A stretch of 64,000 nucleotides of DNA. It comes from Paenibacillus foliorum (GTDB lineage Bacteria; Bacillota; Bacilli; Paenibacillales; NBRC-103111). The translations under genes were made by a program, and so were the position numbers. Each line of letters opens with the position of its first letter. Within the stretch, counting starts at the first letter, position 1. Shown here one piece after another: positions 34,757 through 43,897 of the stretch. The notes under the pieces are model-generated. The model searched no databases, had not been told where the DNA came from, and saw only the letters and a list, made by a program, of their open reading frames with translations. The stretch is taken from NCBI RefSeq assembly GCF_013141765.1, contig NZ_WHOD01000070.1, positions 62,001 to 126,000 on the forward strand. Reading direction: 5' to 3'.

Positions 34757-36641
34757 AAACGTTCCCTCCCCCTGTGGCTTCCGTTTTAAGTACAACAGAC
34801 ATGACGGATGCCTGACCTTTTTTGACAGATTTATACGGAGCAAAGCTCCAAGATTTCACTTTATCCACATTGGTAATGATCATAGGTGTCGCTAGCGAGG
34901 TACAGTTCTTTTTCACCTTTTGCAGGTTGAAACGAACGAGTAATTGCCCAGCTTCTACCATATCGCCTTCTTTAATAAAGGCTGTAAACCATTTACCCTG
35001 CAGTTGCGCTGTGTCAATGCCGATATGGAGCAGGACCTCAAGTCCTTCCTCGGTTTGAATACCGATAGCATGGAGTGTCGGGTACAAAATAATGATCTTC
35101 CCAGCTATTGGGGCGACAAGCTCACCTCGGTCAGGCATAAATGCTACCCCGTTTCCAACCAGCTTGCCTGCAAAAATTTTGTCCGGAACTTCCTCCAAGG
35201 GAATCATATGGCCTTGCATTGGAGCATTGAACAGCACTTGATGAATATCTTTGCGTAACACTTTCTTAATTTCTTCCCGGATGAGCTCGGAATAAGTCCC
35301 AAAAACAACCTGTACGTTCCCCCCACCCAATCGGATGACACCTGCTGCTCCCAAATGCTTAAGTGCAGCAATATCCAACATCTTGTCATTGTCCAAGGTC
35401 AGACGCAGCCTCGTAATACAAGCTTCAATATTTTTAATATTGTCCTTGCCGCCCAACGCTTGCAAAATTAATGGGGAACGATAAGGAATGTCGCCTGCCC
35501 ACTCTTCCAATTTCGACCCTTCCTCACGTCCGGGTGTAGGAATACGAAAGGTCCGAATAGCCCAACGGAAAAAGAAGTAATAAAGAAGCCCATAAGCAAC
35601 ACCAATTGGCAGCAGCATCCAGCCGTTCTGCGATAAATGGAAATTTATCACAAAGTCAATCGCACCAGCCGAGTACGAAAATCCATGATGGATGTTTAAG
35701 ATATAAGCTAGCCACATCGCTAGACCTGATAAAATCGCATGACCAATGAACAGATAAGGCGCTACAAATAGAAAAGCGAACTCAATGGGTTCAGTAACAC
35801 CAGTTAAAAAAGAAGCTAACGCAGCAGTCAAAAAGGTGGCTCGGATTTTGGGCTTCAAATCCTCCCTAGCTTCCTGAATAATGGCTAAGGCTATAGCAGG
35901 CAGAGCAAACATCATTATCGGATATAAGCCCGCCATATACACGCCTGAAGAAGGATCACCGGCAAAATATCTTGGTAAATCACCAAAGATCATTTCGCCT
36001 CCTGGCTTCTCATAGGCTCCAAGCTGGAACCAAAAGAAGTTGTTGAACACATGATGTAATCCCGATGGCACCAACAATCGGTGAATAACACCATACAGAA
36101 AGGTCCCAAAACCGCCTAATCCAAGAATAGTAGTCGAGAGCGTTTCCATGAAAACTTCCATATAAGGACCGAACTCGATAGTAATAATACTCAGCAAAAA
36201 TATCGCCAAGCCCATAAGCAAAGGAACCATCCTCGGACCGCCAAAAAACTGGATGTATTCAGGCAATTGAATATGCTTGGAACGATGATATAGAATAGCT
36301 GCGATCAGACCGATTAAAATACCGCCTGGAACTCCCAAATGAAATTCCGGACCTAAGTAATGACGTGTCGCCTGAATAAACATGACATGGCCAATTAGAG
36401 CGGACATACCTGCTATCCCTGCGCTTTCGGTCAATCCAAGAGCAACCCCAACGGCAAAAATCATCGGTAAATATGTAAAAATCGTATTTCCGCAAAACAA
36501 CAATATCTCTCCGAAGCGGGACATGTTAATGTCTCCCCACGGCAAATTACCCAAACATAGCATAATTGCCGCTACAGGGATCGTTATGGTCGGAAGCATT
36601 AACGACCGGCCTAACTGCTGCAAGTTACCCATCCAGTTCAA
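34749..36641 (-). CDS. PTS transporter EIICBA, N-acetylglucosamine/glucose type
   Basis: Imports and phosphorylates a hexose or GlcNAc. Domain order: membrane EIIC (about 1-380, with GVPGGILIGLIAA, GDLPRYFAGDPSSG and LTGVTEPIEFAFLF), EIIB (phospho-Cys in NIEACITRLRLTL near 420) and EIIA (GIQTEEGLEVLLHIGIDT, phospho-His, to the C-terminus). The EIIC sequence looks closer to NagE than to PtsG, notably SAGAIDFVINF. The start is TTG at 36641, about 10 nt after AAAGGAGGG; an ATG three codons later is too far. It is coupled to ptsI. Confidence 0.9.
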   Translation of the reverse strand: MNWMGNLQQLGRSLMLPTITIPVAAIMLCLGNLPWGDINMSRFGEILLFCGNTIFTYLPMIFAVGVALGLTESAGIAGMSALIGHVMFIQATRHYLGPEFHLGVPGGILIGLIAAILYHRSKHIQLPEYIQFFGGPRMVPLLMGLAIFLLSIITIEFGPYMEVFMETLSTTILGLGGFGTFLYGVIHRLLVPSGLHHVFNNFFWFQLGAYEKPGGEMIFGDLPRYFAGDPSSGVYMAGLYPIMMFALPAIALAIIQEAREDLKPKIRATFLTAALASFLTGVTEPIEFAFLFVAPYLFIGHAILSGLAMWLAYILNIHHGFSYSAGAIDFVINFHLSQNGWMLLPIGVAYGLLYYFFFRWAIRTFRIPTPGREEGSKLEEWAGDIPYRSPLILQALGGKDNIKNIEACITRLRLTLDNDKMLDIAALKHLGAAGVIRLGGGNVQVVFGTYSELIREEIKKVLRKDIHQVLFNAPMQGHMIPLEEVPDKIFAGKLVGNGVAFMPDRGELVAPIAGKIIILYPTLHAIGIQTEEGLEVLLHIGIDTAQLQGKWFTAFIKEGDMVEAGQLLVRFNLQKVKKNCTSLATPMIITNVDKVKSWSFAPYKSVKKGQASVMSVVLKTEATGGGNVFG

Positions 36642-36668
36642 ACCAACCGCACCCTCCTTTCTAATTCG

Positions 36669-36697
36669 ATGGTAAAGCCAATGCCTCTTTTTGTCAA
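36669..36697 (-). promoter_or_regulatory. promoter of the EIICBA-ptsI operon
   Basis: Minus strand TTGACA (36697-36692), 17-bp spacer, TACCAT (36674-36669). Only about 25 bp lie before the start codon, so there is no room for a GlcT-type antiterminator leader. Confidence 0.55.
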
Positions 36698-36717
36698 ACA
36701 ATCCCCTATCAAAGCTA

Positions 36718-36750
36718 AGAAAGAAGAAAGCGGGCCGGTTGGCCCGCTTC
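36718..36750 (-). terminator. terminator after the repeat-protein gene
   Basis: Stem AAGCGGGCC/GGCCCGCTT with loop AACC, then TCTTCTTTCTT on the minus strand. Confidence 0.85.
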
Positions 36751-36761
36751 GTAATTAGCTA

Positions 36762-37460
36762 TTAAAACTGATAACGATTAAAGCTAGTGTTATTACTGCT
36801 AAACTGTTTTTGAGCAGGCTGTGAGGAGTCTGATCTCAAATAGCTGTCATGCCCTTGTTGATTTCCACGATAGCTGGATGTTTGGTAGGATTGTGGATTC
36901 TGGGATTGGTTATACCCTTGGTTTTGCATAGAACCGAATGTGTTATTATTGAAGCTCGTTCTGTTCATATTATAGCCGCCTGCACCATACTGATTTTGAG
37001 CTGGTTGAGAGGAGTCTGATCTCAAGTAACTATCATGGCCTTGTTGATCGCCGCGGTAGTTTGCTGTGTGAAAAGACTGCTGGTTTTGTTGTCCGAATTG
37101 CTGAGAGCCAGAACCACCATATGACGATCCTATGTTATTAGTGTAGGAGGGTGCTTGATTAGAAAAGCTTGCTCCATACTGATTTTGTGACGGCTGCATG
37201 GAATCAGATCTTAAGTAAGCATCATGACCTTGCTGGTCGCCTTGGTAGTTTGCCGTGTGATAAGATTGTGGACTTTGTGATTGGAAATTAGAATATTGAT
37301 TGGAGCCTTGGAATTGATTGTTCATGTTAGCATTTTGGTTATATTGGGATTGAACATTCCCAATCGGTTGAAATTTATTTTCCAAGCCGCGGTATTGAGG
37401 GTTAACATTTGAGTAACCCATTTGATTTTGCAAACCATATTGCTGATTATTTTGATACAT
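36762..37460 (-). CDS. Q/N/S/Y/G-rich low-complexity protein with three tandem-like repeats
   Basis: No family recognised. 232 residues, with no signal peptide and no membrane helix, very rich in Gln, Asn, Ser, Tyr and Gly. Three copies of a roughly 33-residue unit are present with the core QQGHD(A/S)YLRSDS, preceded by YHTANYxGD and followed by QPxQNQYGA (residues about 66-98, 131-163 and 189-220). The overall make-up is prion-like or spore-coat-like, which is inference. A strong AGGAGG precedes the ATG, and the gene has its own terminator. Base composition differs from neighbours because of the codon make-up. Confidence 0.85.
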   Translation of the reverse strand: MYQNNQQYGLQNQMGYSNVNPQYRGLENKFQPIGNVQSQYNQNANMNNQFQGSNQYSNFQSQSPQSYHTANYQGDQQGHDAYLRSDSMQPSQNQYGASFSNQAPSYTNNIGSSYGGSGSQQFGQQNQQSFHTANYRGDQQGHDSYLRSDSSQPAQNQYGAGGYNMNRTSFNNNTFGSMQNQGYNQSQNPQSYQTSSYRGNQQGHDSYLRSDSSQPAQKQFSSNNTSFNRYQF

Positions 37461-37592
37461 GTGAAAAATCCTCCTTAAAGAGTAACAAAGTCTTCCGGTT
37501 CCGGTTTATTTCACCGTTCTTACTCAGAAGCCTTTCTTATTGTCTCTTTGGAGGATTTATTTTATTTATGGAAGCTAGTGGATAATTAAATT

Positions 37593-38249
37593 TTAGCTGA
37601 GCCAAGCGGTTTGTACAGTCCTTGCAAGCGTTTGTGCGGCAAGAAGCGGTTTGTGCTGCTTGGTTATTGCCGAAACAACTGCTACGCCATGTGCTCCAGC
37701 TTCTATTATAACTGTTGCGTTTTCAGTATTAATACCACCTATGCCAACAACAGGAACAGTCCAACGCTGGGTAATAGCACTAATTAAAGCGGTACCTATG
37801 GCCTCGCCTGCATCTTGTTTGGTTGCCGTTGAATAAATAGGGCCTACTCCAAGATAATCGGCCCCATTCTCCATAGCCCATTCTGCCTCTTCCATAGTTC
37901 CTGCCGAGATGCCAATAATTTTGTCATCCCCAAGAAGCTTACGGGCCTCCATACCAGGAATATCATCCTGACCGACATGAACACCATCTGCATCAAGTAG
38001 AATAGCAACGTCAACCCGATCATTAACGAAAAACGGAACACCCAGCTCGCGGCATAATTCCCTAAGCTGTACACCCTGAGTCAGCACTTGCCTAAGAGGC
38101 GCATTCTTTTCTCTAAGCTGAATCATTGTTACTCCGCCTGCAATTGCTTCACGAGCAAGTTGAAGGGCTGTAAGGTGTCCATAACCTTCCAGCCCCATAA
38201 CTAAATAAAGTTGTAAGCCTTTAATAATTTGATCACGATCCCGCAACAA
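37593..38249 (-). CDS. thiE: thiamine-phosphate synthase
   Basis: Joins HMP-PP and the thiazole phosphate to thiamine phosphate. 218 residues forming a TIM barrel, with [36 protein letters not shown] (read in parts), [20 protein letters not shown] and [13 protein letters not shown]. The start is TTG at 38249, 8 nt after AGGAGGG. It begins 2 bp after the stop of the CoA-binding gene. No TPP riboswitch is visible and no other thi gene is near. Confidence 0.95.
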   Translation of the reverse strand: [218 protein letters not shown]

Positions 38250-38251
38250 TC

Positions 38252-38677
38252 TTATTTCCCTCCTGGAAGTAGAATGGAGTCCTCCACCTTAATACAACGG
38301 TCCATAATGACCTCCAAGCCACCTGCTTTCGCAATGTCAGCCGCCTCTTCGTTAAAAATATCTTGCTGAAGCCAGAACACCTTGGCCTTAATTTGTACCG
38401 CCTCTTGAGCAACAGGGACCACGGTTTCACTACGTCTGAAAACATTAACAATATCCACTGGTTCCGGAATATCCGTAAGAGCCGCATAACAGGTTTCCCC
38501 AAGAATAATTTGAGCATTCGGATTGACTGGAATGATCCTGTAGCCTTTCTTTTGCATAGCTTCAGCGACCATATAAGAAACACGATCCGGTTTGTCTGAC
38601 AGGCCTACAACAGCAACATTTTTAGCAGCAGACAGTATCTCTTTGATGCGATCTCTTGAAGGATTTTCAAATGCCAT
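38252..38677 (-). CDS. CoA-binding domain protein (YccU-like)
   Basis: 141 residues, a single Rossmann-type CoA-binding domain: VAVVGLSDKPDRVSYMVAEAMQKKGYRIIPVNPN, then VDIVNVFRRSE and KVFWLQQDIFNEEAADIAKAGGLEVIMDRCI. Function of the stand-alone family is not settled. A GGAGCTG site precedes the ATG. It is almost joined to thiE (2-bp gap). Confidence 0.9.
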   Translation of the reverse strand: MAFENPSRDRIKEILSAAKNVAVVGLSDKPDRVSYMVAEAMQKKGYRIIPVNPNAQIILGETCYAALTDIPEPVDIVNVFRRSETVVPVAQEAVQIKAKVFWLQQDIFNEEAADIAKAGGLEVIMDRCIKVEDSILLPGGK

Positions 38678-38716
38678 AGAAATTCAGCTCCTCTTCCAAA
38701 TAGAATGAATGCTACA

Positions 38717-39532
38717 TTATTTAAGATAAGATAAAGCTTGACGTCCCATTACTTCCCAAGTTTCAAGAAACCGTTCTTTATCAATCTTTACTTTTGCTTG
38801 GCCGTTCCAAGGATCATTAACATAAACATTTTGTTCGTCAAAACCTACAAGGAGCACAGCGTGCTCCATAAATGTAGTTTGAATCGGACCAATCGGTGTA
38901 TCCCAAACCGTCCATTTATCAGGGACCCTGTAGTCGATTGTTGTCCATACAACAGATGGAATTCCCTCGCGCAACTGCTGCTCGAGCTTCTCAAAGGGCT
39001 GACCCGTTAAATCCACTGCTTTAGGTATATATTGCTTCTGTAGCTCAAATAAAGCTCCATGATATATACCAAAGCCTTTGCCAGCACCTGTGACTTCACC
39101 GACAAAGCCTGTATTTGGATTCCCCCAATAAGCAATGCTCCCGTTCTTATTCCTTTTTAATGGGGTTGTGTCACGTTTCATTTCTGGCACAAGCTCCATC
39201 TTATCTTTCTGAATACCGAAGTATAAGAGCATCATCGTCAAGCTCGTTACCTCGCATCCCGATGGCAGCTCGGGAAGCTGGCGAATGACCGGAGCGTCCA
39301 GCATAGCTGACAAAACGGGAGGTTCCGGGGGCTTTACGTTTACGGCTGCTGTTGAAACCACAGGCTGCTTGGCGCCGACTGTATCGGCATAAGCTATAGG
39401 GGATTCTTCAAACCAAGCCTGCCCCGTTATTTTGGCATACAGCAGTATAGAAAATACCCCGCTTGCGAAAAGGAGACCAGCGATGAGGAAAAAACCAAAC
39501 GTAACTTGGATTCCTTTCCATAGAACCTGCAT
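38717..39532 (-). CDS. C39-like cysteine peptidase with N-terminal membrane anchor
   Basis: About 271 residues with one N-terminal hydrophobic helix (11-32) and an extracytoplasmic domain. The papain-fold triad is visible: Cys93 in PSGCEVTSLTMML, His in MEHAVLLVGFDE and Asp/Asn in VYVNDPWNG. It resembles the YvpB/peptidase_C39_2 group found in Bacillales; the substrate is unknown. Start ATG 39532 follows TAGGTTGAGG; a TTG three codons earlier is on that site. Confidence 0.85.
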   Translation of the reverse strand: MQVLWKGIQVTFGFFLIAGLLFASGVFSILLYAKITGQAWFEESPIAYADTVGAKQPVVSTAAVNVKPPEPPVLSAMLDAPVIRQLPELPSGCEVTSLTMMLLYFGIQKDKMELVPEMKRDTTPLKRNKNGSIAYWGNPNTGFVGEVTGAGKGFGIYHGALFELQKQYIPKAVDLTGQPFEKLEQQLREGIPSVVWTTIDYRVPDKWTVWDTPIGPIQTTFMEHAVLLVGFDEQNVYVNDPWNGQAKVKIDKERFLETWEVMGRQALSYLK

Positions 39533-39595
39533 CGACCTCAACCTACTTTTTGCTTAGTTGCAATCCATAATGAATGCTTTAATAAAATGAAAACT

Positions 39596-40891
39596 TTATT
39601 CTTCAACCAACTCTATTTGAGCGCCTAATGACAATAAATGCTCAAAATAATGCGGATACGATTTCGCAACATGGTGCGCATCTCTAATAACAAGCCCTTG
39701 TTCCGAACGTAAGCCTACTATTGTTAACGCCATAATAACACGGTGATCATAATGTGCATTGATTTCTACACCACCTGCTACCCCTTGAGGACGTCCATGA
39801 ATGATGATCTCGCTTTGTCTTTCTTCTACATCCGCTCCTGCTTTGCGAAGCTCTGTAACGAAATCTGTAATTCGGTCGCATTCCTTATAACGAAGGTTCT
39901 CGACATTATAGAAGCGGGATGTTCCTTCAGCAAATACAGCAGCAGCAACCATCGCCAGAACACCATCGGTAAAATGATCTCCATCAAACTCTCCGGCTTT
40001 CAGCTTTTGGTTCCCTTGAACATGTACAACACCATTCTCGTGGGTTAAATTAACCCCCATTTCTTTCAATACATCAACAACTGCCTTCTCACCCTGCTTG
40101 CTTTTCTCTTCCAAGCGCAGTACAGTCACATCGGAATGAGTAACCGCGGCAGCAGCCAGAATAGCTGCGGAACCTGGATAGTCGCCCTGTACAACGTATT
40201 TCTGAGGCTGGTAGGTTTGACGACCAGGTATTTTATAATGCATTAAATCTGCTGATGCTTCAATCCGGATTCCGGCTTGCTCGATAACTTCCAAGGTTTG
40301 ACCTACAATAACCTTAGATTTTAAGTCGTGAAGCACTTCAATTTCACTGTCTTCCTCCAGCAATGGTGTCATAAAAAGTAATGAACTCAAGAATTGGGAG
40401 CTTACATTACCCGATACTTGAATTTTGCCCCCACGAGGTTGACCGCCGCGGATTGTTATAGGCAGCTTTCCTTGGTTATGTTCAATTTCCACTCCCATTT
40501 GCTGAAGCGTATCGATTAAATCATCATGCGGTCTTTTTCCAAGCGAATTAGGATAGGTATTAACAAATGTCAGATCAGGGCAAAAAGAAGCAATAGACAT
40601 AAGAAAACGAAGTACCGCCCCGGCATTGCCAACATTTAATTCATTCACATGCTTTGGATGCTTACCAAAGCCTTGGATCGTCATTTTCTCATCATCTTCT
40701 TCAACGATAGCTCCCAAATCACGAATACAACGACGCATAGCATCGCTATCCTCACTGTGTGCGGGATAATAAATGGTGCTTGTCCCTTCAGCAAGGGCAC
40801 CGATCAACAAATAACGAGTTGTGTAGTTTTTGGATGATAAAGCATTAATTGTTCCTTGTAAATGATTTGTCGGTTTTACAATAGCTTTCAT
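39596..40891 (-). CDS. aroA: 3-phosphoshikimate 1-carboxyvinyltransferase (EPSP synthase), divergent
   Basis: Sixth step of the shikimate pathway. 431 residues, two-domain inside-out barrel: LSSKNYTTRYLLIGALAEG, GNAGAVLRFLMS near 80, SSQFLSSLLFM, GDYPGSAAIL, DHFTDGVLAM, YKECDRI and the C-terminal YDHRVIMAL. In the PEP/glyphosate loop the E. coli GNAGTAMRP reads GNAGAVLRF. The ATG at 40891 follows AGGAGAG; an upstream in-frame start is unsupported. aroK lies 0.5 kb away on the same strand beyond a divergent rhodanese gene. Confidence 0.93.
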   Translation of the reverse strand: MKAIVKPTNHLQGTINALSSKNYTTRYLLIGALAEGTSTIYYPAHSEDSDAMRRCIRDLGAIVEEDDEKMTIQGFGKHPKHVNELNVGNAGAVLRFLMSIASFCPDLTFVNTYPNSLGKRPHDDLIDTLQQMGVEIEHNQGKLPITIRGGQPRGGKIQVSGNVSSQFLSSLLFMTPLLEEDSEIEVLHDLKSKVIVGQTLEVIEQAGIRIEASADLMHYKIPGRQTYQPQKYVVQGDYPGSAAILAAAAVTHSDVTVLRLEEKSKQGEKAVVDVLKEMGVNLTHENGVVHVQGNQKLKAGEFDGDHFTDGVLAMVAAAVFAEGTSRFYNVENLRYKECDRITDFVTELRKAGADVEERQSEIIIHGRPQGVAGGVEINAHYDHRVIMALTIVGLRSEQGLVIRDAHHVAKSYPHYFEHLLSLGAQIELVEE

Positions 40892-40990
40892 GAATATGTA
40901 TCTCTCCTGTTCAGCAAATAATCCGCCATATTTCAACATATAAGTTACAGCAATTTTACCATAAGGGTATTAGGATGGAAACCTGGAAGT

Positions 40991-41018
40991 TTGACACCTG
41001 CTATGTATTGTCTATATC
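40991..41018 (+). promoter_or_regulatory. candidate promoter of the rhodanese gene
   Basis: TTGACA (40991-40996), 16-bp spacer, TATATC (41013-41018). Start about 80 nt before the gene. Confidence 0.45.
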
Positions 41019-41106
41019 ATTGACATGGATAACCCATTTAAAGAACTAAAACAACAGAAGATTACGAAGCTAGTTATCTACGAAAACTCTAGGAGGTTCA
41101 AAAAGC

Positions 41107-41400
41107 ATGACAACTATTACTCCACAGCAATTAAAAGACCGAATGATCAATAAAGAAGATCTACATATTATTGACGTTAGAGAACCGGATGAAATTGCCC
41201 TTGGCATGATTCCAGGAGCTATCTCCATCCCCCTCATGGAAATCCCAAATCGATTAAAAGAGATTCCACAGGACAAAGAGACCATTCTAGTCTGCAGAAG
41301 CGGTAACCGCAGCGGAAAAGCCTATGAATACTTAACTGCACAAGGCTTTATGAATTTGAAGAATATGAGCGGTGGCATGTTAGAATGGGAATCACTCTAA
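41107..41400 (+). CDS. single-domain rhodanese-like protein
   Basis: 97 residues: a rhodanese domain with active Cys63 in the loop LVCRSGNRSGKA and the entry motif IIDVREPDE. Likely a sulfur carrier or sulfurtransferase; the substrate is not readable. A perfect AGGAGG lies 10 nt before the ATG. Its stop overlaps the stop of the convergent aroK by 4 bp, and no terminator lies between. Confidence 0.92.
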   Translation: MTTITPQQLKDRMINKEDLHIIDVREPDEIALGMIPGAISIPLMEIPNRLKEIPQDKETILVCRSGNRSGKAYEYLTAQGFMNLKNMSGGMLEWESL

Positions 41401-41897
41401 AGAACGGCTGCTATTCTCTCAACGATTTCAGTTACTGATAATTCGCTTGTATCTATGGCTAAATCAGCAAAATCATAAGCATGCTTGCGACTTTCCATTA
41501 ATGCCGTCACCTTTTCTTCCACATTACCTTGTACGAGGGGGCGGCTTTGATCTTTACTTACCCTAGTAATGATGATTTCCTTGGTAGCGGTTAAATTAAT
41601 GACAATCCCACTCTCTTGCATTCGAGCCCGGTTTCGCTCAGCCAAGACAGCCCCTCCCCCAGTAGATACAACTTGATTCTCCACCTTTAGAGTGCGATCG
41701 ATGACTTCACTTTCCACAGTACGAAAAGCTTGCTCTCCCATTGTTTGAAACATCTCAGTAATGCTGACCCCTTGTAATTCCTCTATTCGCTGATCAGTAT
41801 CAATAAATTGCCAGCCTAACTGCTCTGACAATGCTTTTCCTACTGTTGATTTACCTGTCCCAGCAAAACCTATTAATATCACATTCGCTTTTTTCAA
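41397..41897 (-). CDS. aroK: shikimate kinase
   Basis: Phosphorylates shikimate for chorismate synthesis. 166 residues, usual length: P-loop GFAGTGKSTVGKAL, FIDTDQRIEE, FRTVESEVI, STGGGAV and the lid region with RPLVQGNVEEK. The TTG at 41897 follows GAGGTG at about 9 nt; 15 upstream in-frame codons are unsupported. Downstream on the same strand lies aroA, but a rhodanese gene on the other strand is between them. Confidence 0.95.
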   Translation of the reverse strand: MKKANVILIGFAGTGKSTVGKALSEQLGWQFIDTDQRIEELQGVSITEMFQTMGEQAFRTVESEVIDRTLKVENQVVSTGGGAVLAERNRARMQESGIVINLTATKEIIITRVSKDQSRPLVQGNVEEKVTALMESRKHAYDFADLAIDTSELSVTEIVERIAAVL

Positions 41898-42067
41898 CGC
41901 GTTCACACCTCTGAGTACCTTATATAATAACCCTATAATCATACCATATGATGAACATCATGAATATAAAGTTGGACAAAATCATAAGATGAATGGTGAA
42001 TAAACCCCAGTTGTACAGCCATCCTAGTACTATGTATTTTAATATACGAAAGAGAGATGATTCTTCC

Positions 42068-42406
42068 ATGCAACCTGCAATGCATCAACCTCAACAGGTA
42101 AGTGCGATTCTTGCACAGCGAAAGCTGGAACAAATTCTTGATCCTGCTCATCCGTTGTGCAAAGATGACATCGTCTGGATTTTAGAATTCATTAAAAAAA
42201 AGGTGGCTGAAGAGGATCCCCAACTTATGGAGCTCTCCCAGCCACGTTTAATGCAAAACTTCCGTTATTTCGCTGATATTTCTTTAATGCTGATACAACG
42301 GCGTAACGGCTTTGATCAAGAAGCTGACCGTTTGAAAAACTGGATTTCAGAAGCGACTCACGGCTTAACTCCGCCTAAGTCATCCAAAACCAAAAGCCGG
42401 TTATAG
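42068..42406 (+). CDS. conserved hypothetical protein, about 112 aa
   Basis: No family recognised. The ATG at 42068 has a weak GAGAGATGA site; an in-frame start 25 codons upstream is unsupported. The product is helical, starts with a Gln/Pro/His-rich stretch, has DDIVWILEFIKKKVAEEDP and ends with a basic PPKSSKTKSRL tail that could contact nucleic acid. It converges on gnd with a 7-bp gap and no terminator. Confidence 0.65.
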   Translation: MQPAMHQPQQVSAILAQRKLEQILDPAHPLCKDDIVWILEFIKKKVAEEDPQLMELSQPRLMQNFRYFADISLMLIQRRNGFDQEADRLKNWISEATHGLTPPKSSKTKSRL

Positions 42407-42413
42407 CTTTCTA

Positions 42414-43823
42414 TTAATTCTCCATCCAGTTGAAGTGGAAAGAGCCTTCCTTGTCCAAACGTTGGAAAGTGTGCGCTCCGAAATAATCCCTTTGTGCTTG
42501 AAGCAGGTTAGCAGGCAAACGCTCAGTACGGTAGCTATCATAGTAAGCTAATGCAGAAGCAAACGCAGGAATAGGAACACCGCGAGTAACTGCTGTAGCA
42601 ATAACCAGTCTCCAAGCATCTTGATAGTTATCCACAACATTGTTGAAGTAATCATCAAGCAACAGGTTTTTCAGTTCACCATTTTTGTCATATGCATCTT
42701 TAATGTTTTGCAGGAAGCGGGCACGAATGATGCAGCCTCCACGGAAAATCATAGCGATGCTGCCGTAGTCCAAGCTCCAGTTGTATTCTTCAGAAGCTGC
42801 TCTCATTTGGGCAAAGCCTTGTGCATAGGAGCAAATTTTGCTAGCATACAGAGCTTTACGAACAGCTTCTATAAACTCACCGCGATCTCCTTCAAAAGCA
42901 GATGTTTTCGGTCCATTAAGCACTTTGCTTGCAGCAACGCGCTCTTGCTTCATAGCTGAGAGGAAGCGGGAAAATACGGATTCTGTAATAATTGACAAAG
43001 GAATACCAAGGTTTAGGGAATCTTGGCTTGTCCATTTGCCGGTACCTTTTTGGCCAGCGGAATCAAGGATCACATCTACCATTGCTTTACCAGTTTCTGC
43101 ATCTTTCTTAGTAAAGATATCGGTAGTGATCTCGATCAAGTAGCTGTCAAGCTCGCCTTTATTCCATTCAGCAAAAATTTCATGAAGCTCATCCGTGCTA
43201 ACGTTAAGAACGTCTTTCAGCAATTGGTATGCTTCGCAAATCAACTGCATATCGCCGTACTCGATACCGTTGTGAACCATTTTCACATAATGTCCTGCAC
43301 CGTCGGGTCCGATGTATGTGCAGCAAGGGTCGCCACCCACTTTCGCGGAAATCGCTGTTAGAATTGGTTCAACCAATTCATAAGCATCTTTTTGGCCTCC
43401 TGGCATGATGGAAGGACCTTTCAAAGCGCCTTCTTCACCGCCGGAAACACCAGTACCGATAAAGCGAAGGCCATGCTCAGCCAATTGTTTGTTTCTGCGT
43501 TGTGTATCTGGGAAGAACGCATTCCCGCCATCAATGATGATATCGCCTTTATCCAAATGTGGAATCAAAGAATCGATTGTTGCATCCGTACCTGCGCCGG
43601 CTTGAACCATAATTAATACTTTACGGGGCTTCTCAAGAGATGCTACGAACTCCTCAATGCTGTATGTACCTACTAGATTTTTTTTTGATTCCTCGATCAA
43701 AGCATCTGTTTTTTCACGGGAGCGGTTATAAACCGATACAGTGAACCCTCTGCTTTCGATATTTAATGCCAGGTTTTTACCCATGACCGCTAATCCAATT
43801 ACGCCAACTTGTTGTTTAGACAT
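42414..43823 (-). CDS. gnd: 6-phosphogluconate dehydrogenase, decarboxylating
   Basis: Oxidises 6-phosphogluconate to ribulose 5-phosphate plus CO2. 469 residues, usual length for the NAD(P)-dependent long form. Nucleotide site [17 protein letters not shown], then [42 protein letters not shown] and the C-terminal [27 protein letters not shown] precedes the ATG. It completes gluconate use after gluconokinase upstream, but has its own promoter, so it can also be made alone. Confidence 0.97.
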   Translation of the reverse strand: MSKQQVGVIGLAVMGKNLALNIESRGFTVSVYNRSREKTDALIEESKKNLVGTYSIEEFVASLEKPRKVLIMVQAGAGTDATIDSLIPHLDKGDIIIDGGNAFFPDTQRRNKQLAEHGLRFIGTGVSGGEEGALKGPSIMPGGQKDAYELVEPILTAISAKVGGDPCCTYIGPDGAGHYVKMVHNGIEYGDMQLICEAYQLLKDVLNVSTDELHEIFAEWNKGELDSYLIEITTDIFTKKDAETGKAMVDVILDSAGQKGTGKWTSQDSLNLGIPLSIITESVFSRFLSAMKQERVAASKVLNGPKTSAFEGDRGEFIEAVRKALYASKICSYAQGFAQMRAASEEYNWSLDYGSIAMIFRGGCIIRARFLQNIKDAYDKNGELKNLLLDDYFNNVVDNYQDAWRLVIATAVTRGVPIPAFASALAYYDSYRTERLPANLLQAQRDYFGAHTFQRLDKEGSFHFNWMEN

Positions 43824-43861
43824 TTGTTTAATTCCTCTCCTTCTTTTATCCTATCTAGCCT

Positions 43862-43890
43862 ATTATACGATTTATAATTGATTTTGAAAA
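43862..43890 (-). promoter_or_regulatory. promoter of gnd
   Basis: Minus strand -35 TTTTCA (43890-43885), 17-bp spacer, -10 TATAAT (43867-43862). No copy of the 14-bp operator is here. Confidence 0.55.
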
Positions 43891-43897
43891 TGCGTCA

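Noticed and set aside
36642-36760. GlcT/LicT-type antiterminator leader before EIICBA
   Set aside because: The predicted promoter leaves only about 25 nt of leader, and the nearby hairpin belongs to the upstream gene's terminator.
37461-38720. TPP riboswitch upstream of thiE
   Set aside because: The gene is 2 bp after the CoA-binding gene, and no THI-box core was seen before either gene.
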